DNA of 64,000 nt from Streptomyces mesophilus (GCF_011044995.1 NZ_JAAKZW010000001.1:1-64000); one strand, 5' to 3'; shown: positions 33,914 through 43,612, counted from the first letter of the stretch. Translations and numbers: made by a program. The notes: generated from the letters alone by a model not told the origin.

Positions 33914-34972
33914 GTGACGCGGAATGCCGTGATTTCCGGAATGGGTGGCTGCCTACCGTCGCGAGTCGTCGACAACGACCAACTCGCAACGGAATTGGGT
34001 GTCTCCGATGAGTGGATCCGCTCCCGTACAGGCATTTCCACCAGGCGTCGCGTCGAACCCGGAATGGGCACCGCCGATCTCGCGGTGTCCGCCGGGCTTG
34101 CCGCGCTCGAGTCCGCCGACGCACGTGAGGTGGGGATGGTCATCGTGGCCACGACGACCCCGGACCGCACATGTCCTTCCACTGCACCCGAAGTGGCTTG
34201 GCGCCTCGGGCTCGGCAACACACCGGCCGTCGATCTCAACGCGGCATGCTCGGGTTTCGTCTATGCCTTGACGATGGCTTCCGCCCAGATCAGGTCCGGC
34301 GAACAGGACAGCATTCTGGTCATTGGCGCCGATGCTTTCTCCACGATCGTCGACCCGCTCGACCGGAACACGGCGATCGTCTTCGGCGACGGCGCCGGGG
34401 CGGTGGTGGTCCGCCACGGCGACATGGACGAGCCCGGGGCCGTACTCGCCACGCACTTGGGGAGCGACGGCAGCGGGAGCGACTTCGCAGCCGTGGCGGC
34501 GGGCGGGTCACGCATGCCCCGGCCCGATGACACCATTCCCCGGCAGCTGCGCTACGTCGACCTCAACGGGCGCCAGATCTATCTGCAGGCGATCCGCCGC
34601 ATGACCGCGTCCACCCTGGCCGTCCTGGAGCGTGTCGACTGGACCACGGACAAGCTGGAAGCACTCGTCGCCCACCAAGCGAACCAGCGCATCCTCGACG
34701 CGGTGGGAAAGAAGCTCGGACTGCCCGGACATCTACTCATCGGCAACATCCGCGAAGTCGGCAACACGGCGGCCGGTTCCGTGCCGCTCGCCATGACCGA
34801 CGCGGCCTCCCGGGGCGCCGTCGACGCCGGCGCCCGCACGGTGCTGACCGCCTTCGGCGCGGGACTCACCTGGGGAGCGATCGCGCTCAGCTGGCCGGAC
34901 CTTCGCCCCGTGGTGCACGCACCCCAGCTCCGGCACCCGTCCGAACAGAGCTGCCCCGCCGGGCATTCCTGA
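33914..34972 (+). CDS. beta-ketoacyl-ACP synthase III (FabH-like) 1
   Basis: A 352-aa KASIII. The GTG at 33914 has GAGAGG 6 nt upstream. Catalytic triad: Cys112 (NAACSGF), His254 (AHQANQRI) and Asn284 (VGNTAAGS), as in FabH. The N-terminal SRTGISTRRRV and the end GAGLTWGAIALSW are typical. A C-terminal tail of about 24 residues (beginning PDLRPVVHAP) goes past the usual end. In the cluster it should condense an acyl-CoA with malonyl-ACP, starting a rightward operon of supply genes. The substrate is unknown. Confidence 0.88.
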   Translation: MTRNAVISGMGGCLPSRVVDNDQLATELGVSDEWIRSRTGISTRRRVEPGMGTADLAVSAGLAALESADAREVGMVIVATTTPDRTCPSTAPEVAWRLGLGNTPAVDLNAACSGFVYALTMASAQIRSGEQDSILVIGADAFSTIVDPLDRNTAIVFGDGAGAVVVRHGDMDEPGAVLATHLGSDGSGSDFAAVAAGGSRMPRPDDTIPRQLRYVDLNGRQIYLQAIRRMTASTLAVLERVDWTTDKLEALVAHQANQRILDAVGKKLGLPGHLLIGNIREVGNTAAGSVPLAMTDAASRGAVDAGARTVLTAFGAGLTWGAIALSWPDLRPVVHAPQLRHPSEQSCPAGHS

Positions 34973-35036
34973 CCCCGGCCCGCCCATATCCGCCTCGAAA
35001 AGGTAGTTCCAGCACCGAAGAGAGACGAGGAATGCC

Positions 35037-35276
35037 GTGAGTACCGTGATCTCCCAACTCACCGCCATGCTGACGGAAAGGCTCGGCATCGAGCCGTCGA
35101 AAGTGCAGTCCGACGCCACCTTCGAACAACTCGACCTGGACTCGCTCGCCGTAGTGGAACTCACGGAGATGCTGCAGGACGAATTCCAGGTGACTCTCTC
35201 CGACGACGACATCACCCACACCAATTCCCTGTCGGACGTCATCGCGCTCCTGCACAGCAGGGGTGTGCTCGCCTGA
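35037..35276 (+). CDS. free acyl carrier protein
   Basis: A 79-aa ACP with phosphopantetheine Ser36 in LDLDSLAVVELTEMLQD. The DSL motif and acidic helix II are as expected. It is in the same operon as KASIII-1 (65 bp upstream) and the SDR (13 bp downstream). The PPTase encoded in the cluster (39344-39916) probably activates it. GTG start with GAGG nearby. Confidence 0.9.
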   Translation: MSTVISQLTAMLTERLGIEPSKVQSDATFEQLDLDSLAVVELTEMLQDEFQVTLSDDDITHTNSLSDVIALLHSRGVLA

Positions 35277-35288
35277 AGGAGAACCGTC

Positions 35289-36044
35289 GTGTCCGAACGA
35301 TTCGAAGGAAAAGTAGCCCTGGTCACCGGCGGGGGTTCGGGAATCGGTGCTGCCTGTGTGCGGCAGCTTGCACGCGAGGGTGCCCATGTCGTGGCCCTGG
35401 ACACGGACAAGGACGGCGCCCAGCGCGTAGCCGCGTACGACAAGGTTCGTATCCGCGCAGTCCATGCGGACGTCACTGACGCCGACGCCATGCGCCATGC
35501 GGTCGACGACCTGATGTCCGAGCACGGAAGGCTCGACATCGCGGTGAACAATGCCGGCGTGCTCGGCGGCCTCGCACCGGTCCACGAACTGGCGTACAAC
35601 GCGTTCCAGCACGTCCTCGAAGTGAACCTCGGGGGCGTTTTCCACGGTATGCGGTACGAGATCCCGGCGATGCTCGCGTCCGGCGGCGGAGTCGTCGTCA
35701 ACATGGCGTCGGTGGGGTCCGCCTCCGGATTCGCCGGCGCCTCCGCCTACTGCGCCGCAAAGCACGCGGTGTTGGGCCTCACCCGCAGTGCCGCTCTGGA
35801 GTACGCAGCGCACGGGGTGCGCGTCGTCGCGGTGGCGCCGGCCTTCGTCGACACGGCGATCGGTCACCGGCTGCCCCCGGAGCAGAGCGCGGCCCTGGCT
35901 CAGCAGTTGGTCTCGGCCCAGGGCATCCAACGACCGGGAACCGCCGAGGAAGTCGCCGAGCTCACATGCTTCCTGGCCTCGGACGCCGCGTCCTTCGTCA
36001 CCGGCTCGTTCCACCCCGTAGACGCCGGGTATCTGGCGCACTGA
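35289..36044 (+). CDS. SDR-family dehydrogenase/reductase (FabG-like) in supply operon
   Basis: A 251-aa classical SDR. GTG 35289. NAD(P)-binding TGGGSGIGAA (about 13-22), NNAGV, and the catalytic Ser-Tyr-Lys set with YCAAK. Its position between ACP and CCR suggests that it reduces a 3-ketoacyl-ACP or -CoA made by KASIII. The Asp in VVALDTDKD after strand 2 suggests NAD rather than NADP preference. Confidence 0.85.
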   Translation: MSERFEGKVALVTGGGSGIGAACVRQLAREGAHVVALDTDKDGAQRVAAYDKVRIRAVHADVTDADAMRHAVDDLMSEHGRLDIAVNNAGVLGGLAPVHELAYNAFQHVLEVNLGGVFHGMRYEIPAMLASGGGVVVNMASVGSASGFAGASAYCAAKHAVLGLTRSAALEYAAHGVRVVAVAPAFVDTAIGHRLPPEQSAALAQQLVSAQGIQRPGTAEEVAELTCFLASDAASFVTGSFHPVDAGYLAH

Positions 36045-36061
36045 GAAGGTGAGGCTGACTC

Positions 36062-37396
36062 ATGGAAAGTCTGTCGACAGCCGTCCTCGCAGCCGCACCG
36101 GCGGACGAGTTGCTCCGCGCGGCCATCCCCGCCCAGTACACGGCGGCACACCTGCGCATCGAGGACACCAAGATCTTCGACGCCGTCGCGGACGGCGACG
36201 ACAGGGACGTGAGCCGCTCGCTCCACGTCGGCGAGGTTCCTATGCCTCAACTGGCCCCGGACGAGGCCCTCGTGGCCGTGATGGCCAGTTCGATCAACTA
36301 CAACACGGTGTGGTCGGCGACCTTCGAACCCCTGCCCACCTTCGACTTCCTGCGCCGTTACGCCCGGGAAGGGGCCTTCGCGCAACGCCACGACCAGCCC
36401 TTCCACGTCGTGGGCTCGGACGCGGCCGGTGTGGTGGTACGCACCGGCGCCGGCGTCACCCGCTGGCGCTGCGGCGACCACGTCATCATCTCGCCCGTCC
36501 AGGTGGACGATCACGAACCCATGACCCACGCGGACAGCATGCTCGGCGCGCGCCAGCGGGCCTGGGGATACGAGACGAACTACGGCGGCCTCGCCCAGTA
36601 CGCCGTCGTCAAGGCCAGCCAGCTGCTGACCAAGCCAGGGCATCTGACCTGGGAGGAGTCGGCGGTCACCATGCTCACTGCGGCGACCGCGTACCGCATG
36701 CTCATCGGCAGCAAAGGGGCACGGATCAAACTCGGTGACATCGTGCTGATCTGGGGTGCCACCGGCGGCCTTGGCGCATACGCCGTGCAGTTGGTGAAGA
36801 ACGCGGGCGGCATCCCTGTGGGGGTGGTGGGTTCCCGGGACAAGGAGAAGGCCGCGCGTGCCCTCGGCTGCGACGTGGTCATCAACCGCCATGACATCGG
36901 GCTCACCGGCGCCCGCACCACCCAGGAGGCCGTCGAGCAGGGCAAGCGTCTGGGCAGCGCGGTCCGCGAACAGGTCGGCGAGGACCCGCACGTCGCGTTC
37001 GACTACGTCGGCAAGGAGACGTTCGGGCTGTCCGTCTTCGCCGTACGCCGCGGTGGGACCGTGGTGACCTGCGGGTCGAGCACCGGCTACGAGCACCTCT
37101 ACGACAACCGCTATCTGTGGATGAACTCCAAGCGGATCATCGGCAGCCACGGCGCCAACCTCCAGGAACACGCCGAGTGCAGCCGCCTGTTCAGCCTCGG
37201 AAAGATCATGCCGGCCCTCTCCGCAGTCTTCCCGCTGGCCGACGTCGCCAAGGCTGCCCGGCTGGTGCAGACGAACCGGCACACCGGCAAGGTCGGCGTG
37301 CTGTGCCTCGCCCCGCAGGAAGGACTCGGCGTCACCGACCCGGAGCTGCGCGCGCGGATCGGGGAGGCACGCCTCAATCCCCTGCGAACCGTCTAG
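36062..37396 (+). CDS. ccr: crotonyl-CoA carboxylase/reductase
   Basis: A 444-aa medium-chain dehydrogenase/reductase. The WGYETNYGG motif with the CO2-binding aromatic-Glu pair, SSINYNTVW with Asn, VVGSDAAGVVVRTGAGV and LIWGATGGLGAYAVQL (NADPH site) are those of the CCR family that reductively carboxylates 2-enoyl-CoAs to alkylmalonyl-CoAs. The start ATG 36062 is 18 bp after the SDR. A CCR next to KASIII and 3-hydroxyacyl-CoA dehydrogenase genes is the usual arrangement for making unusual polyketide extender units. The acyl chain length cannot be told from sequence. Confidence 0.9.
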   Translation: MESLSTAVLAAAPADELLRAAIPAQYTAAHLRIEDTKIFDAVADGDDRDVSRSLHVGEVPMPQLAPDEALVAVMASSINYNTVWSATFEPLPTFDFLRRYAREGAFAQRHDQPFHVVGSDAAGVVVRTGAGVTRWRCGDHVIISPVQVDDHEPMTHADSMLGARQRAWGYETNYGGLAQYAVVKASQLLTKPGHLTWEESAVTMLTAATAYRMLIGSKGARIKLGDIVLIWGATGGLGAYAVQLVKNAGGIPVGVVGSRDKEKAARALGCDVVINRHDIGLTGARTTQEAVEQGKRLGSAVREQVGEDPHVAFDYVGKETFGLSVFAVRRGGTVVTCGSSTGYEHLYDNRYLWMNSKRIIGSHGANLQEHAECSRLFSLGKIMPALSAVFPLADVAKAARLVQTNRHTGKVGVLCLAPQEGLGVTDPELRARIGEARLNPLRTV

Positions 37397-37459
37397 GGAT
37401 CCGGCGCCACACGGGAGATGCCCCTCGTACCCGCATTCACCGTCCAGGAAGGCACGTTC

Positions 37460-38458
37460 ATGCCCACGCGACCGATCGGCATCCTCGGCACCGGTTCCTA
37501 CGTCCCTCGGTCGAATATCACCAACGCTGAACTGGCGGCGCGCGTAGGCGTCGACGAGGAGTGGATCCACCGGCAGACCCGCATCACGGGGCGCCGCTAC
37601 GCCGCGGACGACGAGGCGACCTCCGATCTCGCGACGCACGCTGCCCGCACGGCACTTGACCGGGCCGGCATCGACGCCGGCCGACTCGACCACCTCATCG
37701 TGGCAACGTCCACACCCGACTCACCCCAGCCGCCCACAGCTCACCGCGTCCAGCACGCGTTGGGAGCGCAGGGCGCGGCCTGCTTCGACATCAACGCAGC
37801 CTGCAGCGGCTTCGTCTACGGTCTCGCGCTGGCCCGGAGTCTCGTCGCACAGCGCCGGGACAGCCGCATCCTGGTCGTCGCGGCGGATGTCTGCTCGCGC
37901 TTCCTCGACTTCAGCGACCGGCGGACCGCCGTCCTGATGGGGGACGGAGCTGGCGCGGTCGTGGTGGGTCCCGTAGAGGAGGGGCACGGTTTCCTGGACT
38001 TCGAGCTGGCCGGCCGCGGCCACGCCGCCAGGCTGATCAGGGTGGACGCCGGCGGCAGCAGGCTGCCGGCCTCGGCCCGGACGGTCGAGGCCGGGGCGCA
38101 CTTTCTGCGCATGGACGGCCGTGGTGTCGTCGAGTTCCTGCTGCGGGAATTCCCCCCCTTCATCGACGCGTTGCTACGCCGCGCCGGTGTCACGGCCGAT
38201 CAGGTAGACCACTTCGTTCCGCATCAGCCCAACGGAGTGCTTCTGAGCAGGCTCGTGGAACGCGCCGGGCTGACCAAGGCACGCACCCACCGCACCGTGG
38301 AGGAGTACGGCAACACCGGTGCTGCCTCCGTACCGCTGACGCTCGACATCGCCCACCGCACCCGGGAGTTGCGCCACGGCGATCTGGTACTGCTCGCCGG
38401 CTTCGGCAGCGGCATGTCGCTTGGCGCATCGCTGATGCGCTGGACGGAGGTCTCATGA
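37460..38458 (+). CDS. beta-ketoacyl-ACP synthase III (FabH-like) 2
   Basis: A 332-aa KASIII with Cys115 (NAACSGF), His255 (PHQPNG) and Asn285 (YGNTGAAS). ATG 37460 is preferred because AGGAAGG lies about 7 nt upstream; the frame stays open further. It is distinct from KASIII-1 outside the active-site blocks. Its stop overlaps the start of the dehydrogenase gene (ATGA). Together with the CCR it is expected to build a 3-ketoacyl thioester from a starter acyl-CoA. Confidence 0.88.
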   Translation: MPTRPIGILGTGSYVPRSNITNAELAARVGVDEEWIHRQTRITGRRYAADDEATSDLATHAARTALDRAGIDAGRLDHLIVATSTPDSPQPPTAHRVQHALGAQGAACFDINAACSGFVYGLALARSLVAQRRDSRILVVAADVCSRFLDFSDRRTAVLMGDGAGAVVVGPVEEGHGFLDFELAGRGHAARLIRVDAGGSRLPASARTVEAGAHFLRMDGRGVVEFLLREFPPFIDALLRRAGVTADQVDHFVPHQPNGVLLSRLVERAGLTKARTHRTVEEYGNTGAASVPLTLDIAHRTRELRHGDLVLLAGFGSGMSLGASLMRWTEVS

Positions 38459-39369
38459 ACACGCATGTCCCCGACGACGCATCCATCAGCCGCGTAGGTG
38501 TGGTGGGCTGCGGAATCATGGGTGCGGGAATCGCCGAGGTCTGCGCGCGGTCCGGACTGCACGTGCGGATCGTCGTCTCCCGGCCCAGTGCACTGGGGCG
38601 CGCCGCCGGACAGCTGCACGCCTCGCTGGACCGGGCCGTGGCGAAGGGGCGGATCTCGGAGGCCGAACGGGAGCGCGCCGTCGGTGCTGCAGAGTTCACG
38701 GCCGACCTGGCGGACCTCGCGGACCGGCAGTTCATCGTGGAGGCCGTGCCCGAGGACGCGTCCGTCAAAGCGGGGGTCTTCCGTACCCTGGACAGCCTGC
38801 TCGGCGATTCCCCGGCCATTCTTGCCTCCACCACGTCCTCGCTGCCCATCGGCCGGATCGCCGAAGCCACGTCCCGCCCCGGGCGGGTGCTCGGCACGCA
38901 CTTCTTCAGTCCGGTCCCGGTGGCACCGCTCGTCGAGTTGGTGGGAACACGGTTCACGGAGCCTGCGCTCCTGGACCGGACCGAGTCCCTGCTGACGGTA
39001 ACGCTGGGCAAGGAGGTCATCCGGGCCGGGGACCGCAGCTGCTTCGTGGTGAACGCTCTGCTGGTGCCGTATGTCATCTCTGCCATCCGCATGGTCGAGT
39101 CCGGATTCGCCCGCGTCGAGGACGTGGACCGCGGCATGGTCCTTGGGTGCGGCCATCCCATGGGGCCCTTACGGCTCGCGGATCTGGTCGGACTCGACAC
39201 CGTCGCCGCCACCGCGCGTTCGCTGTGCGAGGACTCGGGGGAATCCCTGCACGCACCTCCGGCACTGCTCGAGCGCATGGTCGAAGAGGGACGGCTGGGG
39301 CGCAAAACCGGCACGGGCTTCTACGAGGACTACCGGTCGGGCGTCACCGATCGCGCATCTGGACACTGA
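38455..39369 (+). CDS. 3-hydroxyacyl-CoA dehydrogenase
   Basis: A 304-aa protein of the HAD/3-hydroxybutyryl-CoA dehydrogenase family. NAD-binding VGVVGCGIMGAGIAEV (about 13-28), catalytic His in GTHFFSPVPVAPLVELV, and the C-terminal helical domain (CFVVNALLVPYVISAIRMVE) are as expected. ATG overlaps the KASIII-2 stop, so they are coupled. It should reduce the KASIII product to a 3-hydroxyacyl-CoA, which after dehydration feeds the CCR. The 3' end overlaps the convergent PPTase gene by 26 bp. Confidence 0.9.
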   Translation: MNTHVPDDASISRVGVVGCGIMGAGIAEVCARSGLHVRIVVSRPSALGRAAGQLHASLDRAVAKGRISEAERERAVGAAEFTADLADLADRQFIVEAVPEDASVKAGVFRTLDSLLGDSPAILASTTSSLPIGRIAEATSRPGRVLGTHFFSPVPVAPLVELVGTRFTEPALLDRTESLLTVTLGKEVIRAGDRSCFVVNALLVPYVISAIRMVESGFARVEDVDRGMVLGCGHPMGPLRLADLVGLDTVAATARSLCEDSGESLHAPPALLERMVEEGRLGRKTGTGFYEDYRSGVTDRASGH

Positions 39370-39916
39370 AGTTCGCCGGCCCGGCGCAGGCGACCGCCAG
39401 CACGTACGGGCCATAGCGCAGGTCCCGTACTCGGTGCACGGCGCCGCTGCGACCGACGGCGAAATGAAGCCGTCCGTTCCCGCCGACCGGTACCGGCCAG
39501 TCCCGCGGGTCGGCCCACAGCCCGGCTCCCACCGCCTTGAGCACCGCCTCTTTACGTACCCACCAGGGCACGAGCGCTTCGGCGCCGCACCGCGCGGCCT
39601 CCCGGCGCTCGTCCAAGGTCATGAACCGTCCGAACGCGTCCGGGTCCGGCTGCTGAGCGGCCGGTTCGGCGTCCACACCCAGCTCCCGCGGACCGCCGAC
39701 AGCTACGGCCAGCAGTCCGGGGCAGTGCGTGAGCGAGAAGCGCAGGCCGGGGCCGGCCGGCGCTTGGACGTACGGTTTTCCCCTACTGGTGCGCGCCAGG
39801 ACGAGTTCGTCCCGGCTGCACCCCAACTGCGCGGCCAGCAGGGCCCGTACGAGATCCTGGTGTCGGCGGCGCGGCACGTACGGACGCAGATGCAGTACGA
39901 CTCGGTCCTCAGTCAC
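39344..39916 (-). CDS. 4'-phosphopantetheinyl transferase (Sfp type)
   Basis: A 190-aa PPTase. The GVDAE and WVRKEAVLKAVG motifs (Mg2+ and CoA binding) are intact, and FSLTHC precedes them. It is the last gene of the leftward operon and its GTG overlaps the stop of the hotdog gene by 8 nt. The cluster thus carries its own activator for the free ACP and the AT-ACP protein. Confidence 0.9.
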   Translation of the reverse strand: MTEDRVVLHLRPYVPRRRHQDLVRALLAAQLGCSRDELVLARTSRGKPYVQAPAGPGLRFSLTHCPGLLAVAVGGPRELGVDAEPAAQQPDPDAFGRFMTLDERREAARCGAEALVPWWVRKEAVLKAVGAGLWADPRDWPVPVGGNGRLHFAVGRSGAVHRVRDLRYGPYVLAVACAGPANFSVQMRDR

Positions 39917-40337
39917 CGACGGTCGCACCCTGCACCGTCGCCTCGGGCCGGTGTACGGGGTCCGGCGGCAAGGAGCAGCCGACCGTGCCGCGGCCCAGCA
40001 AGTCGCCGTGCTGGTTGCGGAGGGTGAAGTCCGCGTTGAGCAGGACACCCAGCTGTCCGCCTGACTGGACGTCGGTGATCTCGATCCTGGTCTCCACCAC
40101 GTCACCGGCGTACGCGGGGGCCATGAGCTCGACAGTGATCCGGTGGCCCAGGGCGCTGCGGCCGCCGAGCATGGACAGCGCGGCCAGCAGATAGGCGCCG
40201 TGCGCGACGGGGCGTTCCACCGCAGGTGACACATGGTGGGCCGCGAGATCCGCGGTGAGTTCGCCGAAGGCGCGGATCATCGAGGCGCTGATGCGGCGGC
40301 GCACCACATGGACATCGCCCACGCGCGGCCCGGTCAC
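39909..40337 (-). CDS. MaoC-like hotdog protein
   Basis: A 142-aa single-hotdog protein. MIRAFGELTADLAAHHVS and PVAHGAYLLAALS resemble the MaoC/R-hydratase active-site region (D..H..). GTG overlaps the stop of KS-CLF-DH protein 2 (GTGA). It may perform dehydration of a 3-hydroxyacyl thioester, or hydratase, in the pathway. It could supply the dehydration step missing from the supply operon, or assist the DH domains. Confidence 0.75.
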   Translation of the reverse strand: MTGPRVGDVHVVRRRISASMIRAFGELTADLAAHHVSPAVERPVAHGAYLLAALSMLGGRSALGHRITVELMAPAYAGDVVETRIEITDVQSGGQLGVLLNADFTLRNQHGDLLGRGTVGCSLPPDPVHRPEATVQGATVGD

Positions 40338-43300
40338 CGCGCGCCCCCGGACGCGCGCGTGTAGAGCCGCAGCCCGCGCACTTCCGCCAGGACTGTGCCG
40401 TCGGGCGCAATGGCCCGTTGCAGGCGATCCGTCGCTCCGCCGGTTGCGGCCGGCCGATGGTGCAGTGTCACTCCCGAGCCGAACAGGCCGGCCAGGGCGA
40501 GGTCGTTCGCCTGCGTGTACAGGGTGAGTTCGCTCAGGCCGACCGGCATGGGCGGTTCGTGGGCGAGATGGTGCTCACCGTTCAGCTGCCCGGTGCGGAA
40601 CATGGCGTCCAGGAGCACGGCGGGAGTCCGGAACTTTGAGAAGGCCGGGTGGTCCGGTGCGATGGTGCACCGCCAGAGCGCCGTCCCTCCGCGGTGGTGT
40701 GCACGCAGTCGACGCAGCGAGTCGAAAGTACCGCTGAGCAGATGCGGTCGGTTGGGGCGGCAGTAGACGTCGGGGAGTTCCGGTGCGTCGGACGAGGGCT
40801 CCGGGAGGTCGTCGGCGTAGGGACGTTGGCCGATGAACGAGGACAGCCGAACCTGGGCGGACATATGGATCCGGTCGGCCTGGATGACCTTGCCGTCGGG
40901 CAGCGTCACATCGCTCAGGAGGCGCACAAAGACCGTGGCCCCCGCGTCGTCGCAGTGCAGGACTTCGGCGTCTGCCTTGAGCGTCAGGGGCGGTCGCCCC
41001 GTGTCAGGGAGGCGTACGAACGCCTCGAACTCCACCTGGGCGAAGGACTGCGGCAGGAAGCGCGGCACCAGTGCGGTCGCGGCCTCGGCTGCCAGCTCCA
41101 GCATCAACGTGCCGGGCATCGTGGGCCGTCCGTCCACCCGGTGCTCCGAGAGGAAGCCGTCCCGGTCCCTGTCCAATGGCACCCGCCAGCGAGCGCGCTC
41201 GGCACTCCGCTCGACGGTTTCCCGAAGGTAGAACGCCTCCACAGCTCTGGGCGGTTGCTTCGGTACGGATGTCGGGTGCGCTGCAGCCAGTCGAAGCGCC
41301 GGCAGGTGCCGGTCCTGCTCGGGTGCGATGACAGCATCCCCGGCGTCGGAGGCAGTGGCGCGCAGGATTCTGACGGCGCTGTCGGCTCCCAGGAATCCGG
41401 TGTGTGCTGCGGGCCGCGGCTCGGTCGGCGGCTGCCTCTTGCCCTGTGTCCTCTCAAGGCGACGCAGAACCGGGAGCTTCAGTCGTTGTGCGGTGGAGCG
41501 GCGGGTCAGGGCCAACGCGAACGCTCCTTCGCGCAGTCGCCGCCCCCGCGCGAGACCGAGCAGCGCGTCGCCGTGCTCCGCGTTGCCCGCCACCGCGAAG
41601 ACCAGCGCGAACTCCACTCCCCCGGTGACGAGTTGCAGACGGGCCGCTTCGAGTGCGGCGAGCGCGGAGTCGGGTCCCGCCTCGAAACTGAGGGCGGGTC
41701 CGTGCAGGTCGTACTGCACGGCCACGCGCGAGGCCATGATGCAGCACAGCAGCCCGGTGTAGGTGTCGGAGATGCCGCGCGGCACCTGTCCACGCACTTC
41801 CTCGGCGAGCCGACGGGCGGTGAGCTGCCGGGTGCCCGGCAGCGGATCGTCACCCGTCCTGCGCCGGAAGTCGTCCATCGAGGCGCGCAGTGCATAGGCG
41901 ACGCTGCCCGCGGTCGGCCCCATGTGACCAAGGAAGACGCCTGTCTCCGCGGCCAGTTGTCGCCAGGCTCCGCCGAGCTCGCGGTCGAGTCCGTGGGCGC
42001 TGTCGAGGATCATCAGGTGCGAGCGGTCAAGGGTGTCGAAGGTGGCCGGAGGGAGCCGGCACGCCGCGAAGGGCGGTGGCGGATACGGGGTGGGGAAGGC
42101 ATCGGCCCATGTCTGTGCACCGGTGGACAGCCATCGCTCGACGGCTGCGCGGTGCGGAGCGCCGGGCAGGTGCGCGTACCAGGCGGTGACCACCACGTCG
42201 TCGGCGGATGGCACGGATGCGGTCGCTTCGCCGGCGTGTGCCGAACGGGCCTCAGGCGTCGTTTCAACAGCGAGCGGCCCATCGCTGATGACCGCACACC
42301 CGTTGACACCACCGAGACCGTAGGCGCACACGGCCGCGATACGCGGTGCGCTCTGCGTACGGCGCCGCCACGCCACGTCCTCGGTGGGGATGGCCAGCGC
42401 GCCACCGCGGAGCAGCGCCGGGTCGGTCACCTCGTCGAACTGCCGCTGTGCGGGGATGAGTTCATGTTCCATAGCGAGCAGGCCGTGGATGACGGAGGCG
42501 ACGCCGGCCGTCCAGCCGGTGTGTCCGATGAGCGCCTTGTTGGAACTCACCTGCCAGCGCGCGCCGTCCACCAGTTCGCCGAGCATGCGCAGTTCGGCGG
42601 CGTCACCGGCCCGGGTGCCGGTGCCGTGGGCGATGATCCACTGCACGTTTGCGGGCACGATCCCGGCCTGCCGCAGGGCGCGCCGGACGGCAAGCTGCTG
42701 TCCCTTGGGGTTCGGTGTGACGATCGACGTGCCGGGCCCGTCCGTCGATGCGCCCGTGCCGAGCAGCACGCCGTGGATGCGGTCACCGTCTGCCACGGCC
42801 CGGTCGTAGCGTTTGAGCGTCAGCAGTCCGGCTCCCTCGCTGAACACGGTGCCGTCGGCGCCCTTGTCGAAGGGGCGGACACCGCCGGTACGGGGCGCGG
42901 CCCGCATCACGGAGCACAGCACATTGGTCAGTCGGTTCAGCACGAAGGTGCTGCCGCAAACGGCGATGTCGCACTCGCCCGACCTCAGGGCCCTGAGTCC
43001 GGCGTCCAGGGCCTGCAGGGAACCCGAACAGGCCCCTTGGAGCACCGAGATCTGGATGTCGTCGGGCAGGACCCCGGACGCTGCTGCTTCCACCTGACGC
43101 GGAGCGAGGTAGGAGGCGGGGGTTGCTCTTGCCTGCGGATAGTGGTCCTGCAGGCTGCGGCGCACCTCGTCGACCCTGCGCCCGTCCTCGCAGAGCAGCG
43201 TGGCCACCCTGTCGACGACCAAGGACTCCTCCAGGCGCTGGGAGGATTCCGCCGCCGCCCCCACGGCAAGCAGCCAGCGGTCCGCTTCCTCGCGCCCGAT

Positions 43301-43612
43301 CCCTTCGGTCGCCTGCAGCAGACAGTGGCGCAGCCACCGTCCGGCCTCGGAGTCGAGGTCCGCCGGCGCACCGCGATCGATGTCCGCGTGCGGGCGAAAC
43401 CCGGTGACGTACCCCATCTCCCGCCGGTAGACCCGGTCTTCGGCTGTCAGCTCGGGAGCGAAGAGTGTCTCCAGGTCCCACCGCTCATCCGGCGGGCCGA
43501 ACTGTGGCTCGTCCTGGCACAACACCCGCCAGAACTCCTGGGGCGAACTGGCGCCCGGCACCACGAGCCCCATCCCGACGACGGCGACGGCTTCGCCGCG
43601 GTGCGCGCTCAC
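40334..43612 (-). CDS. KS-CLF-DH polyketide/PUFA-like synthase protein 2
   Basis: A 1092-aa multidomain protein. KS at about residues 1-420: Cys195 (QGACSGS), His329 (AHGTGT) and His364 (IGHTGW), a complete triad. A shorter KS-like domain follows (about 445-720; DTYTGLLCCIMASRVAVQYD) with Pro647 at the Cys position and no HGTGT, so it is a chain-length-factor-like pseudo-KS. A DH hotdog region occupies about 800-1092, with His824 in SEHRVDGRPTMPG. This KS-CLF-DH order is that of PfaC from polyunsaturated fatty acid synthases. GTG 43612 overlaps the AT-ACP stop (GTGA). It has no ACP, AT or KR. Confidence 0.82.
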   Translation of the reverse strand: MSAHRGEAVAVVGMGLVVPGASSPQEFWRVLCQDEPQFGPPDERWDLETLFAPELTAEDRVYRREMGYVTGFRPHADIDRGAPADLDSEAGRWLRHCLLQATEGIGREEADRWLLAVGAAAESSQRLEESLVVDRVATLLCEDGRRVDEVRRSLQDHYPQARATPASYLAPRQVEAAASGVLPDDIQISVLQGACSGSLQALDAGLRALRSGECDIAVCGSTFVLNRLTNVLCSVMRAAPRTGGVRPFDKGADGTVFSEGAGLLTLKRYDRAVADGDRIHGVLLGTGASTDGPGTSIVTPNPKGQQLAVRRALRQAGIVPANVQWIIAHGTGTRAGDAAELRMLGELVDGARWQVSSNKALIGHTGWTAGVASVIHGLLAMEHELIPAQRQFDEVTDPALLRGGALAIPTEDVAWRRRTQSAPRIAAVCAYGLGGVNGCAVISDGPLAVETTPEARSAHAGEATASVPSADDVVVTAWYAHLPGAPHRAAVERWLSTGAQTWADAFPTPYPPPPFAACRLPPATFDTLDRSHLMILDSAHGLDRELGGAWRQLAAETGVFLGHMGPTAGSVAYALRASMDDFRRRTGDDPLPGTRQLTARRLAEEVRGQVPRGISDTYTGLLCCIMASRVAVQYDLHGPALSFEAGPDSALAALEAARLQLVTGGVEFALVFAVAGNAEHGDALLGLARGRRLREGAFALALTRRSTAQRLKLPVLRRLERTQGKRQPPTEPRPAAHTGFLGADSAVRILRATASDAGDAVIAPEQDRHLPALRLAAAHPTSVPKQPPRAVEAFYLRETVERSAERARWRVPLDRDRDGFLSEHRVDGRPTMPGTLMLELAAEAATALVPRFLPQSFAQVEFEAFVRLPDTGRPPLTLKADAEVLHCDDAGATVFVRLLSDVTLPDGKVIQADRIHMSAQVRLSSFIGQRPYADDLPEPSSDAPELPDVYCRPNRPHLLSGTFDSLRRLRAHHRGGTALWRCTIAPDHPAFSKFRTPAVLLDAMFRTGQLNGEHHLAHEPPMPVGLSELTLYTQANDLALAGLFGSGVTLHHRPAATGGATDRLQRAIAPDGTVLAEVRGLRLYTRASGGAR

